The notes under the pieces were generated by a model. The model saw only the letters and a list, made by a program, of their open reading frames with translations, did no database searches and was not told the origin of the DNA. A program made the translations under genes and the position numbers. This document shows positions 33,970-42,249 of a DNA stretch of 64,000 nucleotides, piece after piece (position 1 is the first letter of the stretch; each line of letters begins with the position of its first letter). The DNA is taken from assembly GCF_900454495.1 (NCBI RefSeq), contig NZ_UGSI01000001.1, positions 2,914,001 through 2,978,000 of the forward strand, written 5' to 3'. The DNA comes from Paenibacillus macerans. GTDB taxonomy: Bacteria; Bacillota; Bacilli; Paenibacillales; Paenibacillaceae.

Positions 33970-34010
33970 CGTCTTGCCTTTTTGAATAAAGGCAAGACGT
34001 TAGTTTTTTT
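33970..34010 (+). terminator. Terminator after the Rpn-type gene
   Basis: CGTCTTGCCTTT pairs with AAAGGCAAGACG around a 6-base loop, followed by TTAGTTTTTTT. Confidence 0.9.
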
Positions 34011-34084
34011 AAATATCCAAAAGTATGAACCTCGGAGCGTTAACTTCTTGATATTACAAAACTCGCTTCGGCAGCACCGCTATA

Positions 34085-34411
34085 CTAAGCCCATTCATTC
34101 CGCGTGGCAATGGACACATAATCTTTCAATAAATTTTCAGGAACGGTTTTAATCAATTCCTCCACCGTCCAGGGACCCTCGTTTTTCTTGATCTCGCCAG
34201 CCGGTTCAGGATCCGAGTAAAGGGCTACTCGTCCGTTGGCCGTGATCGAAAACACCGCGCCGCTGATGAAGGCCGCCAACGAACACCATTGTAACGGCTG
34301 CATTTATGACGTCTTCATCCTCAATAAACCTCTTCGGTTCCACGTATTGGCAATGATCGATTTAATAGGCTCGATATCCTCGCTTCTAACGTCTCTGATA
34401 TCCAGGTTCAT
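34085..34411 (-). pseudogene. Remnant of a GNAT-like acetyltransferase gene
   Basis: From ATG 34411 (GGAGG before it) the frame reads MNLDIRDVRSEDIEPIKSII and then NTWN, typical of a GNAT N-terminus, and stops near 34308. Adjacent frames go on with IEDEDVINAAVTMVF and then with the 72-residue frame 34303-34085 ending in WTVEELIKTVPENLLKDYVS. At least two frame changes are needed and the acetyl-CoA site (Q/RxxGxG/A) is absent. The last part is not recognised. Probably a dead gene joined to another scrap. Confidence 0.5.
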
Positions 34412-34679
34412 TTTGACTCCTCCCTTTTAATTGATCAGCTTACACATGGAGTTTAATGTCTCCACTAAAGGGGAGAGTCAAGTATTTTGGTCGAATCGCT
34501 TCCCATTCTTTAGAATATCGTCACCTTGTACCCATAATCATCTTCACAAGTGTTTAGTTCACGTTTATATATTATTTAATGTTATTCCACTCTAAAAATT
34601 CATTTTTTTAGCTAAAAAGGTTATAAACAACGCTTTTTTCTTGTTCTAGGACAGCATATAACAACATATTCATGGTTTC

Positions 34680-34709
34680 AGGAGGAGGAGAACAACACTT
34701 ATGAATTAA
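34680..34709 (+). other. Strong ribosome site followed by a two-codon minigene
   Basis: AGGAGGAGGAG at 34680-34690 is followed after 10 bases by ATG AAT TAA (34701-34709). It lies about 60 bp before the ABC transporter operon on the same strand. It could be the stub of a deleted first gene (rbsR, rbsK or rbsD would be expected here) or a leader minigene. The rest of 34412-34679 shows nothing else clear. Confidence 0.4.
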
Positions 34710-34770
34710 GTTTTTTAAGTGCATCCAACTAAACTATCTTCAGAATGAAAGCGGCGAGAGGTGAACATGG

Positions 34771-36258
34771 TTGCATATTAGAATGAAAGACATTCATAAA
34801 TCATTCGGAGCGAGTCGCGTGCTGGCCGGCGTGGATTTTGAGCTGCTCGAAGGTGAAGTTCATGCGCTGATGGGGGAAAACGGGGCCGGCAAATCCACGC
34901 TGATGAACATCTTAACCGGCATCCATACGCGGGACGATGGGGTTATCCTCATTGACGGAAAAGAAGTCTCCTTTACCCATCCGCGTGAAGCGGAGGATAA
35001 CGGAATCGTGTTTATTCACCAGGAACTGAATATCTGGCCGGAAATGACCGTACTGGAAAACCTGTTTGTCGGCAAGGAGGAAACTAACGGTTGGGGATTT
35101 TTAAATCAGAAGAAAATGAAAGCGCTAGCAGAAGAGCAAATGAGCAAACTCTCCCTCTCGCTTCCTCTGGATCAGGCTGCCGTAAAGTGTTCGGTTGGAC
35201 AGCAGCAAATGATCGAAATTTGCAAAGCGCTGATGACGAAAGCCAAGGTGATGATTATGGACGAACCGACGGCTGCGCTCACGGAAAAAGAAACCCGGAA
35301 ATTATTCGAGATCATCGGAGCGCTCAAACGGGAAGGTGTGTCTATCGTCTACATATCGCACCGGATGGAAGAAATTTTTGAAATTGGCGACCGCATTACG
35401 GTAATGCGTGACGGCATCAGCGTCGACACGAAGCCAATTTCCGAGACCTGCTTTGACGAAGTCGTGCGAAAAATGGTTGGACGCGAATTGACCGACCGTT
35501 TTCCTAAACGCCGCACTACGCCCGGTCCGGTCGTCCTGGAAGTGAAAAACGCCTCCAGAAACGGGGTTTTTCATGGAGTCCATTTTGCCGTGCGATCCGG
35601 TGAAATCCTCGGCATCTCGGGTTTGATGGGCGCCGGGCGAACGGAAATCATGCGGGCTCTATACGGTCTTGACAGGCTCGACACCGGCGAAATCCTTCTG
35701 AAACATCAGGCTGTGCACATTAAAAATCCGTCCGACGCGGTCAAGCAGGGAATCGGATTTATTACCGAAAACCGTAAAGAAGAAGGCCTTGTTCTGGAGT
35801 TTTCCGTCAGGGAAAACATGGTTCTTCCCAGCCTGTCCAGCCTTAACCGCAACGGATTGATCGACAAGAACAAAGAGAAATCCTTTGTCGAGACGCTAAT
35901 AACCCGGCTGCAAATCAAAACGGAATCGCTCGAAACCCCGGTAAGAAATCTCTCCGGAGGAAACCAGCAGAAGGTGGTTATTGCCAAATGGATCGGCATC
36001 GGCCCCGGGGTGCTGATCCTCGACGAGCCGACAAGAGGTGTGGACGTCGGGGCCAAACGCGAGATTTACCAGCTTATGAACGAGCTGACAGAGAGAGGCG
36101 TAGCCATTATTATGGTCTCTTCGGAACTCCCGGAAATCCTCGGGATGAGCGACAGAATCCTCGTGATCCATGAAGGGCGAATCGCCGGAGAATTGGCAGG
36201 TTCGGAGGCCACGCAGGAGAAAATTATGAGCTTGGCCACAGGGGGGAATGAAATATGA
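34771..36258 (+). CDS. Sugar ABC transporter ATP-binding protein (RbsA type)
   Basis: Double ATPase of a ribose/galactose/inositol-type importer, 495 residues. The first half has Walker A GENGAGKST at 35-43, signature CSVGQQQMIEI and Walker B VMIMDEPTAAL. The second half has the usual degenerate Walker A (GLMGAGRTE), signature LSGGNQQKVVIAKW and Walker B VLILDEPTRGVD. The start is TTG at 34771, 8 bases after GAGAGGTGA. It overlaps the permease gene by 4 bases. Next to the iol operons, inositol is a possible substrate, but ribose-type sugars are as likely. Confidence 0.92.
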   Translation: MHIRMKDIHKSFGASRVLAGVDFELLEGEVHALMGENGAGKSTLMNILTGIHTRDDGVILIDGKEVSFTHPREAEDNGIVFIHQELNIWPEMTVLENLFVGKEETNGWGFLNQKKMKALAEEQMSKLSLSLPLDQAAVKCSVGQQQMIEICKALMTKAKVMIMDEPTAALTEKETRKLFEIIGALKREGVSIVYISHRMEEIFEIGDRITVMRDGISVDTKPISETCFDEVVRKMVGRELTDRFPKRRTTPGPVVLEVKNASRNGVFHGVHFAVRSGEILGISGLMGAGRTEIMRALYGLDRLDTGEILLKHQAVHIKNPSDAVKQGIGFITENRKEEGLVLEFSVRENMVLPSLSSLNRNGLIDKNKEKSFVETLITRLQIKTESLETPVRNLSGGNQQKVVIAKWIGIGPGVLILDEPTRGVDVGAKREIYQLMNELTERGVAIIMVSSELPEILGMSDRILVIHEGRIAGELAGSEATQEKIMSLATGGNEI

Positions 36259-37181
36259 ACATAGCCATGCAGAAGCTTGGTCCGATGCTGGGACTGATCA
36301 TTCTTGTTATCGTTGTTGCCGTCTTGAACCCGGCTTTTTTAGAGCCGCTTAACATTTTAAATTTGCTGCGCCAGGTAGCCATCAATGCCTTGATCGCTTT
36401 CGGTATGACCCTCGTCATCCTGACGGGCGGCATCGATCTTTCGGTCGGCTCGACGCTGGCGCTTTCCAGCGCAATCATGGCCGGTATGATCGTCGGTGGC
36501 GTAAACCCTATAATCGCCATCGGAGCCTCCTGTTTACTCGGGGCCGGACTCGGAGCCGTGAACGGCGCGTTCATTACGAAAGGCAAAATGGCGCCGTTTA
36601 TCGTCACCTTAGCCACCATGACGATTTACCGCGGGCTTACCATGGTCTTTACGGAAGGTAATCCGATCACGAGCCTCGGCGACAGTTTGACGTTTCAAAT
36701 GTTCGGGCGCGGTTATTTTCTGGGGATCCCCGTTCCGGCCATCACCATGGCGATCATGTTCGCTTTGCTCTGGGTGCTGCTGAACAAAACGTCGTTCGGA
36801 CGCAAAACCTATGCCATCGGCGGCAACGAAAAAGCGTCCATTATCTCCGGAATTAAGGTCCAGCGCATCAAAATCATGGTCTACTCTTTAACGGGCTTTT
36901 TGGCGGCGTTATCCGGAGCCATTCTTACCTCCAGGCTCGATTCGGCCCAGCCGACCGCCGGCAGCTCCTACGAACTTGATGCCATTGCAGCGGTTGTTCT
37001 CGGCGGCACCAGTTTGTCCGGCGGACGCGGCCGCATTGTCGGAACCCTGGTTGGCGCCCTGATTATCGGCACCCTGAATAACGGGTTAAATTTGCTTGGC
37101 GTCTCCTCGTTTTATCAAGCGGTCGTCAAAGGCATCGTCATTCTTGTCGCGGTTCTGATGGACCGAAAGAAATCCGTGTAG
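36255..37181 (+). CDS. Sugar ABC transporter permease (RbsC type)
   Basis: Inner-membrane channel subunit, 308 residues, with about 8-10 membrane segments. Family motifs are IAFGMTLVILTGGIDLSVGS near the N-terminus, AYAIGGNEKAS-like RKTYAIGGNEKASIISGI in the cytoplasmic loop that meets the ATPase, and AAVVLGGTSLSGGRGRIVGT near the end. Translationally coupled to the ATPase gene by an ATGA overlap. It is followed after 12 bp by the binding-protein gene. Confidence 0.92.
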   Translation: MNIAMQKLGPMLGLIILVIVVAVLNPAFLEPLNILNLLRQVAINALIAFGMTLVILTGGIDLSVGSTLALSSAIMAGMIVGGVNPIIAIGASCLLGAGLGAVNGAFITKGKMAPFIVTLATMTIYRGLTMVFTEGNPITSLGDSLTFQMFGRGYFLGIPVPAITMAIMFALLWVLLNKTSFGRKTYAIGGNEKASIISGIKVQRIKIMVYSLTGFLAALSGAILTSRLDSAQPTAGSSYELDAIAAVVLGGTSLSGGRGRIVGTLVGALIIGTLNNGLNLLGVSSFYQAVVKGIVILVAVLMDRKKSV

Positions 37182-37193
37182 GGGGATACGAAA

Positions 37194-38120
37194 TTGAGAA
37201 AAATTCCTTATCTTCTGATAACCGCCTTGATCACGCTGCTGCTCTCCGGCTGCTCGCTGGAGCCGCCCTCCTGGGCCAAAACTGGCGGCAAGAAGGACTT
37301 AAATCATGTCAAGCTCGGACTTTCCATGTCCACCTTGAACAACCCCTTCTTCGTCTACTTAAAGGATATGGTCGTGCAGGAGGCTGACAAACAAGGATTT
37401 GAAGTTATTGTTGTGGATGCCCAAAACGACCCGGCCAAACAAAACAACGACGTCGATGATCTGCTCCAAAAAGGCGTCAACGCTTTGCTGATCAATCCCA
37501 CCGATTCCTCCGCCATTTCGGCGGCGGTCCAAAACGCCAACGCCATCGGCATTCCGGTGATCACCATCGACCGCTCGGCGGACAAGGGCGAGGTCGCCTC
37601 ACTGATCGCTTCCGACAACGTAGGCGGAGGCAAAATGGCGGCACAGTACATCATCGATTCGCTGGGTGAGGGGGCGGTCGTCGCCGAGCTGGAAGGCATA
37701 CCGGGAACATCGGCCGCCCGGGAACGCGGCGAAGGCTTTCATTCCCTCGCGGACAGCAAGCTTAATGTCGTTGTCAAGCAGGCAGCCGCTTTTGACCGCA
37801 CCAAAGGCCTTAACGTCATGGAAAATCTGCTTCAGGCTAACCCCAATATCCAGGCGGTATTCGCGCAAAACGACGAAATGGCACTAGGGGCGGTCGAAGC
37901 GGTTGCCAGCTCCGGTAAAAATATCGTGGTTATCGGCTTCGACGGAAGCGCGGACGCGCTTAGAGCGATCAAGGAGGGCAAACTTTCCGCTACAATCGCG
38001 CAGCAATTCGACCTGATCGGGCAGAAAGCGGTACAAACCGCAGCCGATATACTCCGCGGCAAGCCCGTGGAAAAATATGTACCGGTCGCGATCAAACTGG
38101 TAACGAAAGACAATCAGTAA
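37194..38120 (+). CDS. Sugar ABC transporter substrate-binding lipoprotein (RbsB type)
   Basis: Extracellular binding protein anchored by lipid. 308 residues. The signal has a lipobox LLSGC near residue 20. The mature part is a periplasmic-binding fold of the ribose group: VKLGLSMSTLNNPFFVYLKD, LINPTDSSAISAAV, IPVITIDRSADKG, and AVFAQNDEMALGAVEA with VIGFDGSADALRAIKEG. The start is TTG at 37194. It has no terminator directly after it. Ligand is not certain; the D-ribose-type pocket residues D and R (TIDRS, FDGS) are present. Confidence 0.92.
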   Translation: MRKIPYLLITALITLLLSGCSLEPPSWAKTGGKKDLNHVKLGLSMSTLNNPFFVYLKDMVVQEADKQGFEVIVVDAQNDPAKQNNDVDDLLQKGVNALLINPTDSSAISAAVQNANAIGIPVITIDRSADKGEVASLIASDNVGGGKMAAQYIIDSLGEGAVVAELEGIPGTSAARERGEGFHSLADSKLNVVVKQAAAFDRTKGLNVMENLLQANPNIQAVFAQNDEMALGAVEAVASSGKNIVVIGFDGSADALRAIKEGKLSATIAQQFDLIGQKAVQTAADILRGKPVEKYVPVAIKLVTKDNQ

Positions 38121-38190
38121 CTGAAAACCACCAGAGAATGTTAGCTTTGGCGGACATTTGAGGTGAAGGGAGTGTCCTGGGGCTCTTGCC

Positions 38191-38392
38191 GAATTAGCGG
38201 TAATTTATGTCGCTATATTGGCGGCTCTCCCCCTTGCCCGCCAAATAGCGGAACTTTTGGGTCCTATTTTGTTAGCAAGGTGGGAAAACGGCCCTTTTCG
38301 CCCCCGCTCGCCAGTAATAGCGGTAAAAAATTCCTCTATTGGGGCTGAATTCACTTCTTTGCCGGCAATAGGGCCCTTTTTTACCGCTATTT
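38191..38392. repeat. 202-bp dispersed repeat element, copy A (four units)
   Basis: Four units of about 27 bp starting at 38191, 38243, 38315 and 38366, each like AATAGCGGtaaAAATT with a C-rich tail CCTCTATT, forming weak inverted repeats. Spacers are GC-rich (GGCGG...CCGCC). Unit steps are 52, 72 and 51 bp. Copy B at 61211-61412 has the same length, the same step pattern and similar spacers. No open frame accounts for it. Confidence 0.65.
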
Positions 38393-38461
38393 CCTAGCCT
38401 CCGCAGCCTCCGCACGAAGAACTCATCCAGCCGCGTTCAGCTCTGTTGTAAGAAAGAACGT

Positions 38462-39670
38462 TCAGCCGCGCACCCCCCTTTTTTCCGTGAAAAAATACAG
38501 CATCGCGAGGGCCGGAAACAGAACGCCCACCCACAGCGCCGCCTGCCAGCCGCCCATGGCGTAAGCCCATCCCCCGACCGCGGAACCGATGGCTCCGCCG
38601 GCAAAAAAGATCGCCATATAGAGACCGTTCAGCCGGCTGCGGACCTCCGCTCCCAAAGCGAAGATGGCGCGCTGTCCGAGTACCATGTTGGCGGACACGC
38701 CCATGACTAGCAGAATGGCGGCAGCCACCAGGATAACAATAGAGAGAATCGAACCGCCGGCGAACAGCATCGGCAACAGTCCGGAAAGAATCACCAGCAC
38801 GATGGACAATCCGGTGGCCGCACGGATCAGGCCCTTATCCGCCAGACGCCCCGCGATAGGCGCCGCCGCCGCGCCGGATACCCCCGCCAAAGCGAACAGG
38901 GCAACCCCTGTTGAAGAAAAGTGAAACACCGGACTCGTTAAAACGAGCGGAACCGTGGTCCAGAACAGGCTGAACATGCCGAACAAAAACGCGTGATAAA
39001 GTGCCCGGCGCCGCAGAATCGGCGTCGTCTTCAGCAACTGCAGCATCGATGAGAGGATCGCCGGATAGTTGACGGTGGTTTGCGGGCGTCTTGCCGGAAG
39101 TACCTTGGCCAGAACAAGAGACAGCACCAAAAGCATGGCAGAGGATAAAATAAAGATCGCGTGCCAGCCGAAGTAATTTTCCACCAAACTCGAAACCGGA
39201 CGGGCCAGCATGATCCCCAATAGCAGACCGCTCATGACGTTGCCTACATTACGTCCCCTCGTTTCCTCGGGAGATAGATGAGCCGCGTAGGGAACCAGAA
39301 CCTGGGCCGCCACGGACCCGACGCCGATCAACAGGGAAGCGGCCAGAAACAGGGCCGCGCTTCGGACTTCGGCGGCGATGATCAACACGATGGCTGTCAA
39401 AATCAGCAGCGTAACCACCAACTTGCGGTTCTCCAGCAGATCCCCCAAGGGAACGATAAATAACAAACCGATCCCGTAGCCGATTTGGGTCAGCGTGACG
39501 ATCAAACCCGCGGCTCCCGAAGACAACCCTACGGCCGAACTGATCGATTCCACCAATGGTTGCGTGTAATAAAGATTGGCTGCGATCAGACCGCAGGCCA
39601 CAGCAAGAATCAGCGTGATCCATGACGAAGCGGTATTTTCCTCCGGCTTACTTTTTGCGATGACATTCAT
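38462..39670 (-). CDS. MFS drug/metabolite efflux transporter (DHA1 type)
   Basis: Twelve-segment membrane transporter of 402 residues. N-terminal AANLYYTQPLVESISSAVGL and GLLFIVPLGDLLENRKLV (loop 2-3 motif) are typical of the YgaY/YdhP-like DHA1 group, as is the middle APIAGRLADKGL. The ATG at 39670 follows AAAGGAG; upstream in-frame codons are ignored. A near-palindromic operator at 39705 and the adjacent TetR gene indicate that it is repressed by that regulator. Export substrate unknown. Confidence 0.9.
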   Translation of the reverse strand: MNVIAKSKPEENTASSWITLILAVACGLIAANLYYTQPLVESISSAVGLSSGAAGLIVTLTQIGYGIGLLFIVPLGDLLENRKLVVTLLILTAIVLIIAAEVRSAALFLAASLLIGVGSVAAQVLVPYAAHLSPEETRGRNVGNVMSGLLLGIMLARPVSSLVENYFGWHAIFILSSAMLLVLSLVLAKVLPARRPQTTVNYPAILSSMLQLLKTTPILRRRALYHAFLFGMFSLFWTTVPLVLTSPVFHFSSTGVALFALAGVSGAAAAPIAGRLADKGLIRAATGLSIVLVILSGLLPMLFAGGSILSIVILVAAAILLVMGVSANMVLGQRAIFALGAEVRSRLNGLYMAIFFAGGAIGSAVGGWAYAMGGWQAALWVGVLFPALAMLYFFTEKRGVRG

Positions 39671-39704
39671 GAAAAACACTCCTTTTTATTAGTTATAATG
39701 CGGA

Positions 39705-39724
39705 AATACTGGAATATTCGTTCC
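39705..39724. promoter_or_regulatory. TetR operator in the MFS promoter
   Basis: AATACTGGAATATTCGTTCC, with inner palindrome TGGAA/TTCCA. It agrees at 19 of 20 positions with the site at 40441 read on the other strand. It lies 35 bp before the MFS start. Confidence 0.75.
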
Positions 39725-39817
39725 AATATGAGAACAAGTTGCCCATTCCCCTATGTACACGTAAATTGGCCCGATTTTCAGGAACAATCATTCCGGTATT
39801 CCGAAAAAAAAATAGCT

Positions 39818-40402
39818 TTACAGCATCTCCAAAACCGCGTTCATCATATCGCGGACTTTAGCGCTGTCGCTTTGGACCTTGGCCATCACGTTGATGCTGT
39901 GGTTGAGATTCAGCAGCAGGTACGCGAACATTTTAATATCTTTATCGGGGGCAATTTCTCCCGCCTCTTGCCCTTTCTTTAAGGTCTCGTAAAACAGCCG
40001 CTCCAATTCCGTAAATCTGTGGCGAATCGTATTCTGCAATGGCTCATCCAAGGCTTCCACACCAATCGATGCGTTCGTAATCAGACATCCGTTTGGATAA
40101 GCTTCGCCGTGCGCGGCAAATGCGTTCGTGATATGCAGCTCAAAATACTGGCGGATTCCGTCGATCGCAGAAGGGGCATGGATCATCAGATCGCGTTTTT
40201 TTTGCGACATCTTTTTGTAACATTGGATGGCCTCGTAATAAAGCGTTTGTTTATCCTGAAACGTTTCGTACAAACTGGATCGGCTTAGTCCCATAGATTC
40301 CAGCAAATCCGGGATGCTTGTTCCCTCATATCCCTTTTCCCAAAAAACGATCATCGCTTTGCGCAGCACTTGCTCCCGGTCAAATTCTTTAATCCGTCCC
40401 AA
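39818..40402 (-). CDS. TetR-family repressor
   Basis: DNA-binding repressor of 194 residues. The N-terminal HTH is at residues 10-55 (VLRKAMIVFWEKGYEGTSIP, then MGLSRSSLYETFQDKQTLY). The C-terminal ligand domain matches the TetR_C group with YPNGCLITNASIGVEALDE. The start is TTG at 40402 after GGAGGA. It has an operator in its own promoter (40441-40460) and the same site in the neighbouring MFS promoter, so it likely controls itself and the pump. Confidence 0.9.
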   Translation of the reverse strand: MGRIKEFDREQVLRKAMIVFWEKGYEGTSIPDLLESMGLSRSSLYETFQDKQTLYYEAIQCYKKMSQKKRDLMIHAPSAIDGIRQYFELHITNAFAAHGEAYPNGCLITNASIGVEALDEPLQNTIRHRFTELERLFYETLKKGQEAGEIAPDKDIKMFAYLLLNLNHSINVMAKVQSDSAKVRDMMNAVLEML

Positions 40403-40440
40403 AGGTACTTCCTCCTTTCCAACACAAGTATAAATTAATC

Positions 40441-40460
40441 GGAACGAATAGTCCAGTATT
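40441..40460. promoter_or_regulatory. TetR operator in its own promoter
   Basis: GGAACGAATAGTCCAGTATT is the reverse complement of the 39705 site with one change. It sits 38 bp upstream of the tetR start. Confidence 0.75.
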
Positions 40461-40465
40461 TTTTG

Positions 40466-40501
40466 AAAAAAGCCAATTCCTTCCGCAGGAATCGGCTTTT
40501 T
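40466..40501 (-). terminator. Terminator of the Amadori-type catabolic operon
   Basis: AAAAAAGCCAATTCC pairs with GGAATCGGCTTTTT around a short loop. On the minus strand it ends in TTTTTTC. It lies 8 bp after the cupin stop codon. Confidence 0.88.
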
Positions 40502-40508
40502 GCCTTTC

Positions 40509-40922
40509 TTACTTATTCAATATTTCAGACGCTCTTTTTCTCACAAAAGCCAGCTCGGACTCGCTCATTTCGCAGTATTCGCTGTTTTCATTCGTGGTGT
40601 TGGCGTCTTGAACATACGTCATTACCGTATCCTTTTGCATGATCGTGTAAAACCAGGTGTCCTGCGGAATATTGTAGACCTTCCCCGGTTCCATCTCGAT
40701 CAATTCAATATCGAACTTGCCGTCCTTCCGGTCCGCCGCCAGCAGGATCGCTTTGCCCTTCACCAAGATGAATTGTTCATCGGTTTCGCGATGGACTTCC
40801 AGGCGATAAATGCCCTCGATATCGTTATCCGGTTTCCAGTTTTTGATGCACACCAGCCATTTCTCGTTTTTGTACACGCATTGGATGCCTTCGCCTTCAT
40901 GAATGAATATATCCGCCTTCAT
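40509..40922 (-). CDS. Small cupin-like protein
   Basis: Protein of 137 residues, predicted cytosolic and mostly beta. One cupin-like barrel: LEVHRETDEQFILVKGKAIL (with H and E in the metal-binding first motif), then MEPGKVYNIPQDTWFYTIM (second motif, without the usual His). The function is not recognised; a ligand-binding or aldose-handling role is possible. It is the last gene of the eight-gene operon, 36 bp after the FrlC-like gene. Confidence 0.7.
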   Translation of the reverse strand: MKADIFIHEGEGIQCVYKNEKWLVCIKNWKPDNDIEGIYRLEVHRETDEQFILVKGKAILLAADRKDGKFDIELIEMEPGKVYNIPQDTWFYTIMQKDTVMTYVQDANTTNENSEYCEMSESELAFVRKRASEILNK

Positions 40923-40958
40923 CGGTTTACCATTCCTTTCGCATTTCGCAGATGGGTA

Positions 40959-41789
40959 TTAGGATAAGTGCTTTTCGAACCACGCGAGCGAATCCCGCAT
41001 CGCTTTTTCCGGGTCCAAAATATATCTTCGATCAAGCAATTCCAGCCCGAGATATCCCTTATAATCGATATCGTTCAGCGCCTTTAACGCCTCCGCCATA
41101 TCGAGCCGGCCTTCTCCGGGAACCAGATGCCCTCCGGGATTACCGTCCACAAAATGGACATGGTTTAAATTATCTCCAAGTTCCTTGATGAAGTCGTGAA
41201 TGGTGTCCTTGCCTGTCGTGGCCATCACATCCGTATCCGCCAACCCTTTCAAATACGGGCTTCCGACCTCTTTGATCATCTTGGAAATATGCTCGGCCCG
41301 GTTAAACACGTGCGTGGAAAAGCTGGTAAACGCCTCCACGGGAAGGTAAACTCCTTCTTTTTCCGCAGTTTTGCTGATTTCACTTAAGGATTCCCGGCAC
41401 CATTTCCATGCTTCCGTCTCGTCGGCGTCCAGGTAGGCGATCCCCGTGGTCACCAGCACTCGGTCGCATTCCAAAAGCGAAGCGGCTTCAATATGGCGGC
41501 GAAAAAACTCCACGCTGTGCTTGCGGTACTCCGGATCGGGATGGCTGATGCTGACCGGATAGACGTACTGCTCGGGGGTCAGGCAGATGACCTTTAACCC
41601 GCGTGCTTTTATTTTTTGCTGCAAATTTTTGACGTCTTGAAGCGAAAAATAGTCCAAATGGAAATGCGGTCCCGATGCCCATAATTCAATATTGCGGAAC
41701 CCCAACCGTGCGGCGGAACTCAAGAAATACTCCAGGGAATACCTTTTATAATGATAGTTTGCGGCAGCCACTTGCGAGATTTGTATCAT
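40959..41789 (-). CDS. FrlC-like sugar isomerase/epimerase
   Basis: TIM-barrel protein of 276 residues, the same length as E. coli FrlC (fructoselysine 3-epimerase). It shows LGFRNIELWASGPHFHLDY, VLVTTGIAYLDADETEAWKW, LPVEAFTSF with metal Glu, GLADTDVMATTGKD, and HVHFVDGNPGGHLVPGEGRL, comparable to HLHIVDSDG...HYIPGEGKM of FrlC. An epimerase role would let the operon use a second sugar form (psicose-type) of the Amadori compound. AGGAGG lies 12 bases before the ATG. Family assignment is good, activity inferred. Confidence 0.8.
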   Translation of the reverse strand: MIQISQVAAANYHYKRYSLEYFLSSAARLGFRNIELWASGPHFHLDYFSLQDVKNLQQKIKARGLKVICLTPEQYVYPVSISHPDPEYRKHSVEFFRRHIEAASLLECDRVLVTTGIAYLDADETEAWKWCRESLSEISKTAEKEGVYLPVEAFTSFSTHVFNRAEHISKMIKEVGSPYLKGLADTDVMATTGKDTIHDFIKELGDNLNHVHFVDGNPGGHLVPGEGRLDMAEALKALNDIDYKGYLGLELLDRRYILDPEKAMRDSLAWFEKHLS

Positions 41790-41820
41790 ATTAACCAGAT
41801 TCCTCCTTTACTTGTGACAG

Positions 41821-42249
41821 CTACTCTCCGATAACCTGAATGTAAACTTTCCTGCTCTTCGGACCGTCGAATTCGGCCAAATACACATCCTGGGCGTCGC
41901 CCGCCACCAGCTTCCCATCCTGCACAACGAACATGCAGCTGTTGCCGGAAATCATCGACTTGAGATGCGAGGGAGAATTGCTGCCCGTTGCGCCGTACGA
42001 CGGCAGGAAATGCGCATGAGCGTATGGCCAATCCTTGGGCGCCAAACGTTCCAGCAATTCCTCGATATCCGTCTCCACGCATTCCAGTCCTTCGTTGACC
42101 ATAATGCCGGTAGTCGTATGCGCCGAGATAACAGCCGCCAGACCGTTGACTACGCCGCATTGTTCCACGAAACTTTGAATCTCGCTCGTAATTTTGATCA
42201 TCTGAAATTCGGCCGTTGACCTGAGCACAAGCGTTTTTAATTTAACCAA
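41821..42249 (-). CDS. YjbQ/UPF0047-family protein
   Basis: Protein of 142 residues from the YjbQ family, named for a weak secondary thiamine-phosphate synthase activity. Motifs are LAAVISAHTTTGIMVNEGLE and YAHAHFLPSYGATGSNSPSH, carrying the conserved His residues, then QDVYLAEFDGPKSRKVYIQV. The start is TTG at 42249, with AGGAGG about 11 bases upstream, overlapping the amidohydrolase stop region by 13 bases. YjbQ proteins often occur in sugar-use operons and their true role there is open. Confidence 0.88.
   Translation of the reverse strand: MVKLKTLVLRSTAEFQMIKITSEIQSFVEQCGVVNGLAAVISAHTTTGIMVNEGLECVETDIEELLERLAPKDWPYAHAHFLPSYGATGSNSPSHLKSMISGNSCMFVVQDGKLVAGDAQDVYLAEFDGPKSRKVYIQVIGE

Noticed and set aside
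38163..38348. Open frame of 61 codons across repeat copy A
   Set aside because: It lies inside the repeat units, lacks a ribosome site and is not kept in copy B.
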